Under the pieces are notes generated by a model. That model was given only the letters and a program-made list of their open reading frames with translations. It did no database searches and was not told the DNA's origin. This document shows, one piece after another, positions 32,085-43,662 of a stretch of DNA of 64,000 nucleotides (position 1 is its first letter; every line of letters starts with the position of its first letter). Made by a program: the position numbers and the translations under genes. Source of the stretch: Aegilops tauschii subsp. strangulata (Eukaryota; Streptophyta; Magnoliopsida; Poales; Poaceae); NCBI RefSeq assembly GCF_002575655.3, contig NC_053037.3, positions 567,526,880 to 567,590,879 of the forward strand. Direction: 5' to 3'.

Positions 32085-32400
32085 TCTCTCACCCCTTCTG
32101 CTCCCGGAGGGCCGCTTCTCCAGGATCCTTTCCCTCTGGAAGGGGGAATTTGCAGCCGTTGACATCACCAATGCTCCGTTCATCGTGGGGATGATCATGA
32201 AGACCATCATCATCAACAACACCATCATCACCGTCACCCATCTCCAACCCTAGTTTTTAATCTATGAACTATTACCTTAGATCCTTTGCTGAAAGCACCT
32301 TTTGATGTTAATTGCTATCTGTAGTTGATGCTTAGAAGTTTTATCGGTGAAAGATTTATTTGTTCAGATTGTTAATCATGGCAAAGTGAATTGGAGAGAG
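32085..32400 (+). mobile_element. Degenerate Athila-type LTR fragment
   Basis: This is recognisably related to the Fatima-like LTR at about 7140-7400: a CTTTCCCTCTGGAAGGGGGAA block, CATCACCAATGCTCC, a TCATCATCAACA stretch, CAACCCTAGTTT and TAGTTGATGCT, in the same order but with many changes. Neither LTR end is visible. Confidence 0.6.
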
Positions 32401-33470
32401 GTACGGTAGTTGTTCGCCATGGATAACAGGAGTGAGGGCCAACGTTTTAAAATCAAGTTGCACGACGGGCAAGAAGAGAGAGGAGGAGCTCATGCGGGTG
32501 CTCCACTGCTTTGAGGAAAAAGCATCGAACAAGGCACGTGCAAAGAGGGAAAGGAAGAATAAACGAGTCAGGATAATTTTGCCAACTCAGCCCCTAATGC
32601 GTAGGTCTCACTAGTTAGATTTAGTAAACCAAGTAAAACACCGGATCAGGGCTATGTGTTACACACCTGACCTAATGTATTCTTTTGCGATTTTCATCAA
32701 GGATTTGGTTCCATGATACCCTAGCCCCGATTTTGCATTTTTTCCAAAAATATAGAGTTAAACAATTGCAAGATGAATAAGTTCCAAGTTGTAGTATAGG
32801 CACGCCTGCTCACATACAAAACACATATGTATGCAGTATTACTGAAAGCTAATAAAAAGTTGGTAGATTTCTTACCTTGTACTATCACTCAAATGTATTA
32901 ATCCAAATTAGATATTTTTTCTTCTTAAAAAATAAAAATATAGATTTTGTTTTTTGAAAAACACAGTACAATCACATATGTTCACATACACGGACATACA
33001 ATCACCCATATAAACACACGTACACACACCCTGCCCCTACGAACACGTCTGAGATACTGAACCGGCAACATGTTGAGATTGACAAAGTCCCACTTCCGTC
33101 TTGTAGTTGACGGGAACATGTCTTCCAACTGAACGAACATAGCCGAAAAGTTTGAAATAAATCCAGAAAAATACGAACACCAGTGCCAAGTCTTAAACTT
33201 GAAGCCTAGTGGGTTGTTTCCAGCACTAGGAAACTCGACCTAAAATGCGATATCAAGGACCCCGAAAAACTCGAAAACACTCTACGGCCATATTTAGGAT
33301 GGTCAGGGCGATTTTTAAGGCCATCTGAGCTATGCTCAGTTTGCAACAGAAAAATGGAAGTAAAAAAGTAGTACCAGGTACAGAAGAAAGATCTACATAC
33401 TGAGCACCGCAAAAAACTAATACAAATTACACTTGTTGAAGAACTAAAAAACAGAAGGTAAATGAACTGT
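32401..33470. other. Unassigned flank, part repeat-like
   Basis: No gene is supported. The stretch at about 32940-33195 (CACACACGTACACACACCCTG to the end near CACCAGTGCC) resembles a common dispersed repeat of wheat-type genomes by recollection, class unknown. Confidence 0.4.
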
Positions 33471-33483
33471 AAATATATATTTT
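33471..33483 (+). promoter_or_regulatory. TATA-like element upstream of the F-box gene
   Basis: AAATATATATTTT lies about 180 bases before the ATG at 33659. It is a plausible core promoter for that gene by position only. Confidence 0.35.
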
Positions 33484-33658
33484 TAGTGCTAAAATGAACT
33501 GGAGATGTGTGTACCATTGCTTGATTGATACTTGGATGGGCCTTGATCGTCACATATGGACTTGGATGGGCCTTGATTTGCTCTTCACTCCCAAACTGAT
33601 CCCTAAAACAAAATCGATCCCCTTTCTTCCCAAACCGCAGCCGCCGCCGCCGGGCAGG

Positions 33659-34882
33659 ATGCAAGGCGAGGCGCGGCTGCCACCGGCGTGTGTATCCAAG
33701 GTGCTCGACGACGACGACCTCCTGGCGGAGATCATCGTCCGCGTCGGCTTCCCCACCAGCCTCGTCCGTGCCGCCGCCGTATGCAGGCGCTGGCTCAGCC
33801 ACGCCTCCGACGGCGCCTTCCTCCGCCGTTTCCGCGAGCTCCATCCGCCCAGGCTCCTCGGCTTCTACATCGCAGAAAGGGAGTATCCGGCCTCCACACG
33901 CTTCTTCCCGATGCTGCATCTGCCCCCGGAGCTCGCCGCCGTCGTCCACCGCGCAAGCTTCAGGCCGGACGCCTACGAGGGCGCGCATGCCCATGTGGTG
34001 GGCTGCTCGAACGGCAGCGTCTTCACCCACCGCGCAAGCTTCTACGTGGACACCTTCAAGCTTGTATTTGCAAGGCACAGGCCGCTGTGCTATGAGAGAG
34101 GTATGCGTATGACCATCCTCCCAGGATTAAAACTCAGAACCTCACCAGGCAGTATGTACAGTTGGGCGCAACTCTTCTCCAAACAAGAAGAGGATGGGTG
34201 GTCCTACTTTTATCTCGCCGTGAAGGATATCATGGGCGCACCTGGGGTGCTTCTGTATGTGTATATGTTGCAAAATGGTGATGATGTCTGGTGCCTGCAT
34301 CTCACCTTGGCCTCAGACCTGTATCCATACCAAAGTCCCAAAGGCGTGCTCCTTGACAACAAAATCTATCTGGCGACCGACGATGCGATTATTGTCCTGG
34401 ATTTGACGTCTTCAATCTTATCGACAATTCAGCCCCCACACGGGGTGAGTTTTGACGTAAGTGGAACCACCATATTGTCGCGGGCTGATGATGGTTCTGT
34501 TTTATATCTCATCCATATCAAGGAGCTTCAACTTCAAATCTGGCTCCATAATGGGGATAACTGGTTGCTGGTGGACACCATTTGCTTGAGTGAAATGTGT
34601 GCTAATTTTCTCGAGGATGAACCTACTGCTGATATCCAGATAAACCATGTGGGGGACTATAATGAGTTTGTATTCTTGGAGATGGGTCGATGTGTGCTCT
34701 ACTTGGATGTCAAGCACAGGACGCTGCGTAAAGTATACAAGATGACAGCAGATGAGTATTATTTGGGTGATATCTATCCTTTTATGATGAGCTGGCCTCC
34801 CATTTTCCCTACTCTCAGTCCTGCAAGGTTTGCCTTTTGCCCTTTTGGTGATCTGTATAGTGTACTTGTAGAATTTACATAG
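33659..34882 (+). CDS. F-box domain protein, intronless
   Basis: 407 codons with no internal stop, ending TAG at 34880-34882. The frame is open upstream to an ATG at 33494, but those 55 residues look like translated leader. The ATG at 33659 gives MQGEARLPP followed directly by the F-box, so I chose it. The F-box lies at about residues 15-65 (LDDDDLLAEIIVRV, then AAAVCRRWLSHASDGAFLRR). F-box proteins link a target to SKP1 and cullin in an SCF ubiquitin ligase. The rest is a long beta-rich region of the kind found in large grass F-box families, without clear Kelch or LRR repeats. The 5' part is GC-rich with high third-position G/C, normal for grass genes. It is the only intact host-type gene here. 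Its target is unknown. Confidence 0.82.
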   Translation: MQGEARLPPACVSKVLDDDDLLAEIIVRVGFPTSLVRAAAVCRRWLSHASDGAFLRRFRELHPPRLLGFYIAEREYPASTRFFPMLHLPPELAAVVHRASFRPDAYEGAHAHVVGCSNGSVFTHRASFYVDTFKLVFARHRPLCYERGMRMTILPGLKLRTSPGSMYSWAQLFSKQEEDGWSYFYLAVKDIMGAPGVLLYVYMLQNGDDVWCLHLTLASDLYPYQSPKGVLLDNKIYLATDDAIIVLDLTSSILSTIQPPHGVSFDVSGTTILSRADDGSVLYLIHIKELQLQIWLHNGDNWLLVDTICLSEMCANFLEDEPTADIQINHVGDYNEFVFLEMGRCVLYLDVKHRTLRKVYKMTADEYYLGDIYPFMMSWPPIFPTLSPARFAFCPFGDLYSVLVEFT

Positions 34883-37010
34883 TTTTGCAATGTGCATCGT
34901 GCATCTCACTGTTTAGTATAGCTATGGAGTGGTGTTACATATGTGATTGATTCTTTAGATCAAACAATACTAGTCAAGCCACATATAGTATTCTTGTCTT
35001 AAGGTAATTTGAAATCACTTCTGTATTGTTTCCTTAGACATTTTTAACAATACTAGTAAGCGGCATTAGTGAATGCTTGACATAAGATGATTTGAAATCA
35101 CCTTTTTATTGATTTACTAGGACATTTAACAATACTTATGCATTAGTGTAAGATGATTTGAAATCACTTGTGTACGGAGGAATATTGCAAGGTGTCTACT
35201 TGTGGTCATAGTAGGGTACCCTTGTGTGTGGTTGTCGGTGTGTAATGGTTCTTTACAATTGATGTTATGGATATGTAAGCGAAAAAAGTAGGAGTTATGG
35301 AGGGATGCAGGTTTGTTTCTTAGTCACTAAAAAATTACACAAGTATCCCTTTAAATATGCTACCATGGTGGATCCCTAATTGACTTTTACTTCCTTGATG
35401 CTACTTGGACGGCTACATATATCCGAATCCAACTATCGCACATATATTGTCATCCTTAATAGGTTTCAGCGAAGCTAGTGATATTTCTACGGGCTCAATA
35501 TTAGTTGCAAGATTACACATGATAGTGTTGATGGTTGTTGTCGTTTGCTAGATGTATACTGAAGTATCAGACTACGGCAAACCACTCTATGGAATATTAC
35601 TCTTGTTAAACCTTGTGCTGGCACCAGAAGTCATGCTTCCTGAATTTGGTCTTACCTTTATAGTCTCATAATAGCAATTTGTGGTTGTGCTCAAAATTTA
35701 CTTGTTGTATCGCAGATTACTGAACTATGTGGTGCTGAAAATTGTTTTGTTTGTTGTTTTTCGCATGGATCTCTCATTCTGTTATATCACAATTTTCTGA
35801 ACTAGCAGTGCAAAATTGCAAATTAGACCTACAAAAATATGAGACATCTTGTATAAGAGGATTAAGAGCTGTAAGATGCCTAGCGTTGTTAATCTGTTAT
35901 CATGTTGACCTCTACGTTTTCTTGCACAGAAATAGTCAGAAACCCAACAATCCTGGAATCTCCTATTTCTTAAATATAATCATTGTGTAATTTTTTACAG
36001 CCGATTTCTCAAATTTGAACCTCAAGCTATGTGTGAGATTGCTAATGCTTGTTTTTTTGTTCCCCAATGGTATGTTCTTTTTCTCGAACGCAAGTGGTAG
36101 ATTTTTTTTGGCCGGTGCTCTTGAGTTTATTCATGATTTGTGATTCCAGATATATTGCAGTGAAAAATTTCCTTTGATATGGCATTGCAAGTCCAAGCAA
36201 ACAGTGGCTACTTTTTGCTTGTGTGGTATTTCTCCTTCTATATCAGAGATTTGTTTTGTTGGAATATACAGGCTATAAAACGGAAATATGTCCGATCGGG
36301 ATATGAAGGCATTGAACCTTTACTGCTGTGGCTTTTTGAAATAAAAATTATATTGCTTGACCAAATTCATCGCTTTGATTTTCTGAGCGCACTAAAAATT
36401 AAACTATCGTCAGACTAGCCACTTGTCTTGTGAGCCCATCTGATATTTTGATGCTTAAACTGGCAAACCGAATATATCATGACGCCTAATTCCCTGTATC
36501 TGGATCCTTGCTCTGTTTTATCTGAAACAGGAATGCCACTTGAAGTACAAGGATATGGGGAAAGCTTTTGGATGACTTGCGACTAGGGTGCCGCCAACCA
36601 AGTGCACAGGGCTGCTGCATTTCCTCAGTAGCAGTTCTAACTGTGTTCATTTTAACTTGTAGTGGATTAATTAGGTTACCATTTCACACTCCTGTCTTGT
36701 GGCATCAGTAGTGCTAGTGTGTATGCAAGCAACTCTCTCGCCTGGTCTGTTTGTGTTGTTGTCTTGTAGGATTTGGAGAAGTGTCCTGCTTTGTATGTTG
36801 AGTAGCCATACTATCTGATATAATACTTGTATTGCAGTCTTGTCCACTTTCTTTTCCCCATGGGCAGTCTTGTCCACTGCTTGCATTTGGACTAGTGTCT
36901 TATTGTTGGCCATTTCAGAATCGATTTCAGTTAGAGATGCGTCTGTAGCTAGCTCTGATGTCACAGTAAAAGAAAGCTCCATTGAAGCCACAATATGACT
37001 ACGCTTCTAC
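34883..37010. other. Downstream flank of the F-box gene, no gene supported
   Basis: AT-rich non-coding sequence that may include the F-box gene 3' untranslated region. GATTTGAAATCAC-like blocks recur near 35010, 35089 and 35155, with TTTAACAATACT between them, giving a decayed ~75-90 bp repeat. A minus-strand frame of 106 codons (36991-36671) has no recognisable features. Confidence 0.45.
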
Positions 37011-37062
37011 TAGTACAAAGTTGTACTAAAGTTGGGACACTTAGTTAGGGATGGAAGGAGTA
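37011..37062. mobile_element. Stowaway-type MITE remnant, one end
   Basis: ACAAAGTTGTACTAAAGTTG...GGGATGGAAGGAGTA matches the 3' end pattern of wheat Stowaway MITEs (consensus ends in ...GGGACGGAGGGAGTA, from memory). Only this end is present. Confidence 0.6.
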
Positions 37063-37180
37063 TAAGACTTTTTAGAGATTTCAATATTGACTACATACAG
37101 AGCAAAATGAGTGAGTCTACACTTTAGAATACATCGTATTAAAATCTCTAAAAATGCTTATATTTAGAAGCGGAGGAGTA
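37063..37180. mobile_element. Stowaway-type MITE, near-complete but decayed
   Basis: TAAGACTTTTTAGAGATTTC at the left pairs in inverted orientation with GAAATCTCTA-type sequence on the right (AAAATCTCTAAAAATGCTTATATTT), ending CGGAGGAGTA at 37180. The inner ACTACATACAGAGCAAAATGAGTGA is typical of one Stowaway family by recollection. The left CTCCCTCC terminus is missing, where the previous MITE remnant abuts. Confidence 0.7.
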
Positions 37181-37315
37181 CATCGCTCATGTGCTCGCTC
37201 AGTAGTACTCTAATTTGTTGTACTTGTAGAGGGATGAACCTGCAGCAGCAGCCTACTGGCTCAGGTGAATGCATCAGGTACCAGTGGCAAGTGTGCAGAA
37301 GTCTTCCTATCCAAA
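37181..37315. other. Short spacer between MITEs
   Basis: No feature recognised. Confidence 0.3.
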
Positions 37316-37402
37316 TACTCTTTCCGTCCGGAAAAGTTTGTCCCTTAAATAGATGTATCTACCATCAAATTAGTGCAAGATGCATTCATTTAAAGGACAA
37401 AA
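37316..37402. mobile_element. Stowaway-type MITE, 5' half
   Basis: TACTCTTTCCGTCCGGAAAA resembles the TACTCCCTCCGTCCGGAAAT start of Stowaway elements. The second half is not present before unrelated sequence begins near 37403. Confidence 0.6.
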
Positions 37403-37961
37403 GACGTGCCCTGTAGTATAAGCCAGAAGACCTAGGCCCACGAGCCTGTGTGATCCGTGAACAGACTGACACTATTCACGCGACCAAAAGTATTATCTCC
37501 CCATGGTATTTTGTGTTCAAATTTGACCACATATTTGAATAACAAAATATTAATGCATGTCATAAAAAATTATATTGTCAAAATATTAATACCAAAATAT
37601 TAATGCATGACCAAAATATTAATGTAGTTTTCAATAATATTATTTTTACTACATACAACTTATATTTTATAAGTTAAAATTATGGTCAAAATATGGTTCA
37701 AAATACGAGGGGGACTAATAAACCAGGCAGAGGTAGTAGTTCTCTGTGCTTGACGCCCGTATAGTGCATCACCCGCAGTCATCGTCGGCTCGCCGACGCT
37801 CATCCGCGAACTGACCGCTGATGTCGTGCCAACACCGTTGTATTGATCGGGCATCAATCCACCATTGTCAAACCCGACTAGTTGTGACACATCCCGTCGT
37901 ATGGGCCATAGGATCGCAACGACCCGAACGGGCCAACGGTTGGGAACTGGTCTAGCCTAGC
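37403..37961. other. Unassigned sequence with AT-rich repeats
   Basis: CAAAATATTAATGCATG-like blocks recur at about 37540-37625. No gene is supported. Confidence 0.4.
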
Positions 37962-38006
37962 CATCGTGGATGCAAGACCCACGCAACCTGTACAACCATG
38001 AGGTGG
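37962..38006 (+). repeat. Direct repeat, copy 1 (~45 bp)
   Basis: A block containing CATCGTGGATGCAAG...CCCACGC...TACAACCATGAGGTG recurs at 38374-38415 with about four changes. Confidence 0.75.
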
Positions 38007-38090
38007 GGAGCTCCTATTCGGTGCTTCAGGCGCCAGGGAGCTTCCCTGGCGCTGATGCAAGTGGGCCGGCCCATTTAGATTTCACATTTT
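38007..38090. mobile_element. Possible Mutator-like terminus
   Basis: GGGAGCTCCTATTCGGTGCT followed by TCAGGCGCCAGGGAGC, and a partly inverted CAGGGAGCTTCCCTGGCGC, resembles the end of Triticeae Mutator-like elements by recollection. No matching opposite end was found. Confidence 0.4.
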
Positions 38091-38164
38091 TTTCTTGGTT
38101 CGCTCGATTGCATTTCGGAAAAGAAAAGAAAATAAATCAAAATAATACACAAAAGAGGAAAAAA

Positions 38165-38373
38165 TCATGAATTCAAAATTTTCATTGATTTTGAAAAAAA
38201 TCATGAACTTGAAAAGAGTTCATCGATTTAAAAAAATTCATCGAACTTAAATTTCATCAAATTTGAAAAAAGTTCATCAACATTAAAAAAAGTTTGTCGA
38301 ATTTGAAAAAGTTGATTGAACTAGGAAAAAGTTCATCAAATTTAGAAAAACTTCATCGAAATGGAAGATAGTT
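38165..38373. repeat. Degenerate minisatellite, ~20-26 bp units
   Basis: About eight units of an AAAAAGTTCATCAAATTTG type motif with insertions and substitutions. It lies between the two ~45-bp direct repeats. Confidence 0.8.
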
Positions 38374-38415
38374 CATCGTGGATGCAAGGCCCACGCGACC
38401 TATACAACCATGAGG
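38374..38415 (+). repeat. Direct repeat, copy 2 (~42 bp)
   Basis: Second copy of the block at 37962-38006. Together they bracket the Mutator-like end and the minisatellite. Confidence 0.75.
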
Positions 38416-38988
38416 TGCCTAGAACATCCACGATGAGTGCAGACCTCTAGGTCTAGATTTGGGCATAACCACCGCCGAAGAAGGAGACCGGGCAAGAGCT
38501 TCCGGCCGGCACACCCCTCGCCACCCACACAACCAAGGAACATAGCCACCACAGCCGCCATGATGCCCGCCAAAGAGCCAACCATCCAGACCGCCCCCCG
38601 GGGCCGCTGCCTGGCATCCAAGGTCCCGATGCCACCCCACCCCAAACCTGCAACCACCACACACATAAGGTACAAGGGAAAAAGGTCATTCCTTCCTCAC
38701 CCCTGGGCAACTCTAGGCCCGTGCCAATCCCCAGACACAGGCAAACACAAGGACTCCCGCCCCATCCTGCCCTAGTGGGCAAGGGTGAGCCCCCGACAGG
38801 TAGGTGAGGGAATGGATCCACGGCTCGGTGGAAGAAGATCCACCACCCTTGGCGGCGATCCGGACATGGGAGGTGCCCAGCCCTATGGTCTCGGTCCGTG
38901 CGGCTCCGGTTAGAGTTGGTGGGAAGCCCGCCTCGGACTAACATCACTAGAGAGCGAGAGGACAGAGGGGCGCATCGCTACAAGGGGA
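38416..38988. other. GC-rich flank, no gene supported
   Basis: Several overlapping frames on both strands, none with recognisable domains. The composition is like the 5' region of a LINE or a decayed gene, but neither can be shown. Confidence 0.35.
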
Positions 38989-38993
38989 GCCCC

Positions 38994-39322
38994 TGAAGGA
39001 AATATGCCCTAGAGGCAATAATAAAGTTATTATTTATTTCCTTATTTCATGATAAATGTTTATTATTCATGCTAGAATTGTATTAACCGGAAACTTGATA
39101 CATGTGTGAATACATAGACAAAACAGAGTGTCCCTAGTATGCCTCTACTTGACTAGCTCGTTAATCAAAGATGGTTAAGTTTCCTAGCCATAGACATGTG
39201 TTGTCATTTGATGAACAGGATCACATCATTAGAGAATGATGTGATGGACATGACCCATCCGTTAGCTTAGCATAATAATCGTTTAGTTTTATTGCTATTG
39301 CTTTCTTCATGACTTATACATG
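38994..39322 (+). repeat. Angela-like 5' LTR, segment 1
   Basis: Starts TGAAGGAAATATGCCCTAGA and ends at the ACATG target of element D. The five bases before it (GCCCC) would be the TSD. The partner lies outside. Confidence 0.9.
39318..39322. repeat. Element D target-site duplication ACATG, left
   Basis: Matches 49839-49843. Confidence 0.93.
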
Positions 39323-42300
39323 TGTGACGCCCCCGATTCGACCGTACACTAATCATACACGCAAATGTGTACGATCAAGATCAGGGACTCACGGGAAGAT
39401 ATCACAACACAACTCTAGACACAAAATGAAATAATACAAGCTTCATATTACAAGCCAGGGGCCTCGAGGGCTCGAATACAAGCTCGATACACAAGAGTCA
39501 GCGGAAGCAACAATATCTGAGTACAGACATGAGTTAAACAAGGATGCCTTAAGAAGGCTAGCACAAACATCAACGATCGAAGAGGCAAGGCCTCCTGCCT
39601 AGGACCTCCTAACTACTCCTGGTCTTTGGTGGCCTCCATGTAGTAGTATCCGTCGGCGGTGGCATCTGGCTCCAAGGATCCACCATCTGGTTGCAACAAC
39701 CAGAAAGAAGAAAGAAGGGGGGAAAAGGGGGAGCAAAGCAACCGTGAGTACTCATCCAAAGTACTCGCAAGCATCAGATCTAAACTAAGTATGCATTGGT
39801 ATCAAATGAAGGGGCTGTATCTGTGGACTGAACTGCAGAATGCCAGAATAGAGGGGAAGGCCTAGCCTAGCGAAGACTAGCATCTTCAAGCAGCTCCAAG
39901 CATCTTGCAGCATGTAGAAGAGTAAAGAATAGCAGTTTATATTTAACAAACGTGTTGTAGCAATAAAGCCCAGAGATCCTTCCTCGACTCCCTGCGAGAA
40001 AGCAATCCCGGAGCCACATATCTTAAGTATCCATTTCTAGTTGTATTAGATCAAGATATAAGTCTGAACGTCCATTACCGTGGACACGGTATTCGAATAA
40101 AGATCTTCCCTGCAGGGGTGCACCACGTTTTCCAACACGCTCGATCACTCTGGCCGGACGCACTTTTCTGGGTCAATGCCCGGCCTCGGAAGATCAACAT
40201 GTCGCGGCCCTACCTAGGCTCAGCAGAGAGGTCCCCGCCAGTCTACCTCCTAAGCACTCCGGGGTCTGGGCCCATCGCCCGTTGCACTCCGGGTCGTTAT
40301 GCGACGAGCCAGGACGAGCACCACCTCTACTGGATGGCACTGGCCCGACAGGCCGACAATGCCGAACTGGACGTCTGACAAAGCTTCGGCTGATACTGCG
40401 ACGTCGAGGCCCATAACTATTCTCGCGTGGTGGTTAGTGCGTAAAGGCCAAAGGCCAACTCAGAACAAATACCCAAACCATAGTGTATTATTATCTTGCG
40501 GAGACGAGCAGAGACTAACAATAATGTGACCCTGTCGCCCCGTCTCGAGGAAATACGGCAAGGGCTAGCCCAGCCCACTCGGGGGCGGCCTGTCGGCCCG
40601 GCCGTGCCTCGTAACCATCTTGCGGGTGCTCTCCGGGCCTGCCCGACTTTCACCAATGCCTCAAGTAAAGTCAAGGTAACCGTGTGTCCAGACATCAAGG
40701 GGAAAACTCGAGGAATCACCCCCGGTGGATTCCACTCAATGTAATCATCAAGGTGAACGTAAGAAGGACCACCCACGAGGTTCACACTTGAGGTGTTGAA
40801 CGACAGAGCCGTATCGGGAATGGTGAAAGAGGAAATCACCCTCAATGACCACGACCGAATAGCTACACTACAGAATTATCATCAGGAGTGCGTTATGAGG
40901 GATCACCCTCGGCACTCGATAGTAGCTCTGCAGAGTCAAGCAACAGAAGGGGCGTGATGTGATGTGAGGTGTCGGGCTCTGGTAGTTGATCACGTTGATC
41001 GAGTCGTCGATGATGAAGCAGGGGCAACAAGGACAAGGTGGGGGTCACTGGTGGATCTCTAACCAACCTATACTAAGCAGTTTAGGACAAGCAGGTAGGT
41101 AACAATAGCAGATACAAAAGCAGGCTATGCATCAGAATAGGAGCAATCAATAATAGTAGCAAAATCTAATGCAAGCATGAGAGAATGGAATGGGCGATAT
41201 CGGGATGATCAAAGGGGGGGGGCTTGCCTGGAAGCTCCACTGAAAGGGAAGAAGGGTCGTCGTCGATGTAGTCGATCACAGGGGCATCAGCAGCGGTCTC
41301 GGGGTCTACCGGAGAGAAGAGGGGGGAAACAGTAAATATAATGCAAACAGATGCAACATAGATGCATGACGGGGGTAACACGCAGGGCTAGGGGTGTTGT
41401 AATGCGGTGCTACACGATACCGGCAAAGGGGGGTAACATCCGGGAAAGTTTTCCCGGAGTTAGGCATTTTTGGACAGATGAAACAGAGGGGGACGGTTGC
41501 ATGTTCTCTATACTAGGGGCATGTGACAGATGAACGGAAAGCGTATTCGGATTCGTCTCGCTTTTCTGAGCAACTTTCATGTATAAAACTTTTCCATCCG
41601 AGTTACAAATTATTTTCTATGATTTTCTAAAGTTTTAGCAATATTCTGAAATTGTTATTAATTCGAAATTAAATAGCTAAAATGCTATGAGCACCCAGCT
41701 CCGCGTACACAGAAGTGTACCAGAGGCTGACAGGTGGGCTAGGGGGTCCTAGTTGACCAGTCAACATTTGACTGGTCAATAGGGGGTGGGGCCCCCTGGC
41801 ATTGACTGTGCCTAGTTAACTAAAACTGTTTCAACTAATCTAGTGATTAGGCTAATTAATCCCGAGTTAATTAAGTTAATTAATTAATTAACTATTTAAT
41901 TTATTACTATGTTTTTTTAATTCTTTTTTTAACAGGGGCGTGGGGCCCATATGTCATAGGCCCGAGGGGGCCTAACGGGCGCTCGCTTTAGCGGAGCGGA
42001 GCCGGGTGCGGGCAAACCCGCCTGGGCGACGGGGAGCCCGCCCAGAAGGGCACGACTGCGCCAGTGGGCGCCGGCCAAAGCGGCAGCGGTGGTGGGCGGT
42101 GCGGCGGCACCGGCGGAGGGCGACGCCGGTGGAGGGGGGCGCCAGTGCGGGCCGGGCACGCGGAGCAGGCGAGCGGGGCGAGACAAGGAGAGAAGTGGAG
42201 CGCGCGGGCAGGAGCTGAGCTCCGGGCGCGGCGGCGGAAGGGCGCAGGCGTCGGCTGCGGATGGCCGGCACGGGGAGAGGGGGCCGGAGGCGGGCGGTGT

Positions 42301-43662
42301 GCAAGCGGCAACGGGGCCGCGCGGACGAGCTGGGGCGAGGTAGGCCGCGGCTGCAGGGGGAGGTGGGGTCTGTGCGCGGCAGGGTCGCGGTCAGCGACGG
42401 CGCGGGTGTGGGCGCGCGCGGGGGGGTGGGGGGTGCAACGGGTGCAGCGAGCGCGCGTGGGCAGGAGCAGGCGCGACCAAGAGCAGTAGGCAGGGGCCGG
42501 CCATGGCGCATGGGTCGCGGGGAAGGGGCCAGAGGCGCGCGGGACACGCGACGAGCACGGTGCGGGGGCGGAGCGGACGGCGTGCAAGCGCGCGCGGGAG
42601 GAGAGCTCCGGCCACGGTGGACTGCGGAGCCGAAGCTCACAGGTAGCGCTGCTACGGCGACGAGGGAAAGGGGGAGCGGGTGGTGCTCACCGTGTGGACG
42701 CACAGAGGTCCCTCGGGGGCTTAGTAGCGCAGGGCTCGACGTAGACGGGAGGGGGCGGTGGCCGTCGGGGAGGCGAGCTTGGAGCCGAAGACGTGGTGCC
42801 TCCCCAGCTCCAGTTGGTCGATGCAGGGGACAAAGTCGAGGCCTGTGAAGCTCCGGGATGCGTCGTGCGGGAAGGGGAGCGATGGTCGCCGCGGCGGACG
42901 ACGGCGGCGGCGACAGGAGGCGCTCGGGTGGAGACGAGCGAGGGGAAAGGGAGGAGTGGATCTGGGAAGGGGGCGCCGAGGAGGAGAGAGGGGAATGGGG
43001 CGAGTGGGGCAGGGGGGCGAGGGGGGCGAGGGGGTCGAGGCGTCGGGGGATCTTATCCCCTCGCCGATGACGCCGGTGAGCCGGTCGGGTGGCGAACGCG
43101 ACCGAGCGGTCGGTCGAGCAGTAGAAGACGACCGAGGGTGGGGGTTGGGCGGCTGGGCTGAGGCCTGCCACTGTGGACTGAGGCCCAGGGCAGTGAGGGG
43201 GAGGGGGCCTTTTATTCCTTTCATTTTCTTTGTTTTTACTATTTTCTTTTCTGCTTTGCTTTTATTTTTAGTAGTAAACTAGTTTTATAAAACATAGAAC
43301 TTGGTCCATAATTAGCATTGCATATTTATACACTGCCAAAAATGGTTGGGGTAATAATTGAATTCATTTGATTTTTTTAACAAAAGTAATAAGACTAATG
43401 TGGTTGTTTTAGTCACTGTTATATTCACAAAAGGGCATCTAAATACTTTACAAAAGTGTTGGGTCACCACCATAATTCGTTATGCAATATTTGCCACACT
43501 GTTGACATTTTATTTTGCGTGTTTGAAAAATTTGAATTCTGGGCTTTAATTTAAATTTTAGTTTGGACTAAGATTTGGATCAAGCGAGGATTAGAAACAG
43601 TAATGTGATGACCTGGCATCATTAGCAGGGGTTTACTGTAGCTTAATTATCCAGGCGGCACA
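39323..43662 (-). repeat. Element D 3' LTR (minus orientation)
   Basis: 4340 bp. On the plus strand it runs from TGTGACGCCCCC to GGCGGCACA. It contains a perfect TTGAC palindrome (41753-41779), a TTAATTAA-rich stretch (about 41850-41905) and a GC-rich block (about 41935-43200). Confidence 0.92.
41753..41779. promoter_or_regulatory. Perfect inverted repeat with WRKY-type W-box cores
   Basis: TTGACCAGTCAA, a 3-base spacer, then TTGACTGGTCAA. Both arms begin with TTGAC, the core bound by WRKY factors. The same 27 bases are kept in the other LTR at 47946-47972. Confidence 0.6.

Noticed and set aside
33494..33658. Upstream extension of the F-box protein to an earlier ATG
   Set aside because: The extra 55 residues include a duplicated DTWMGLD/WTWMGLD stretch and do not look like a protein N terminus. 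The ATG at 33659 lies just before the F-box.
36671..36991. 106-codon minus-strand frame downstream of the F-box gene
   Set aside because: No recognisable domain, weak codon structure, and it lies in AT-rich flank sequence with MITEs next to it.
38416..38988. Overlapping 90-160 codon frames before the Angela-like element
   Set aside because: No domain was recognised and frames occur on both strands. A LINE 5' region or decayed gene is possible but cannot be shown.
41972..43171. A 399-codon minus-strand open frame plus many overlapping frames in the GC-rich part of the element D LTR
   Set aside because: The matching frame in the other LTR copy is broken, the product is low-complexity Pro/Arg/Ala, and GC-rich DNA lacks stops by composition.
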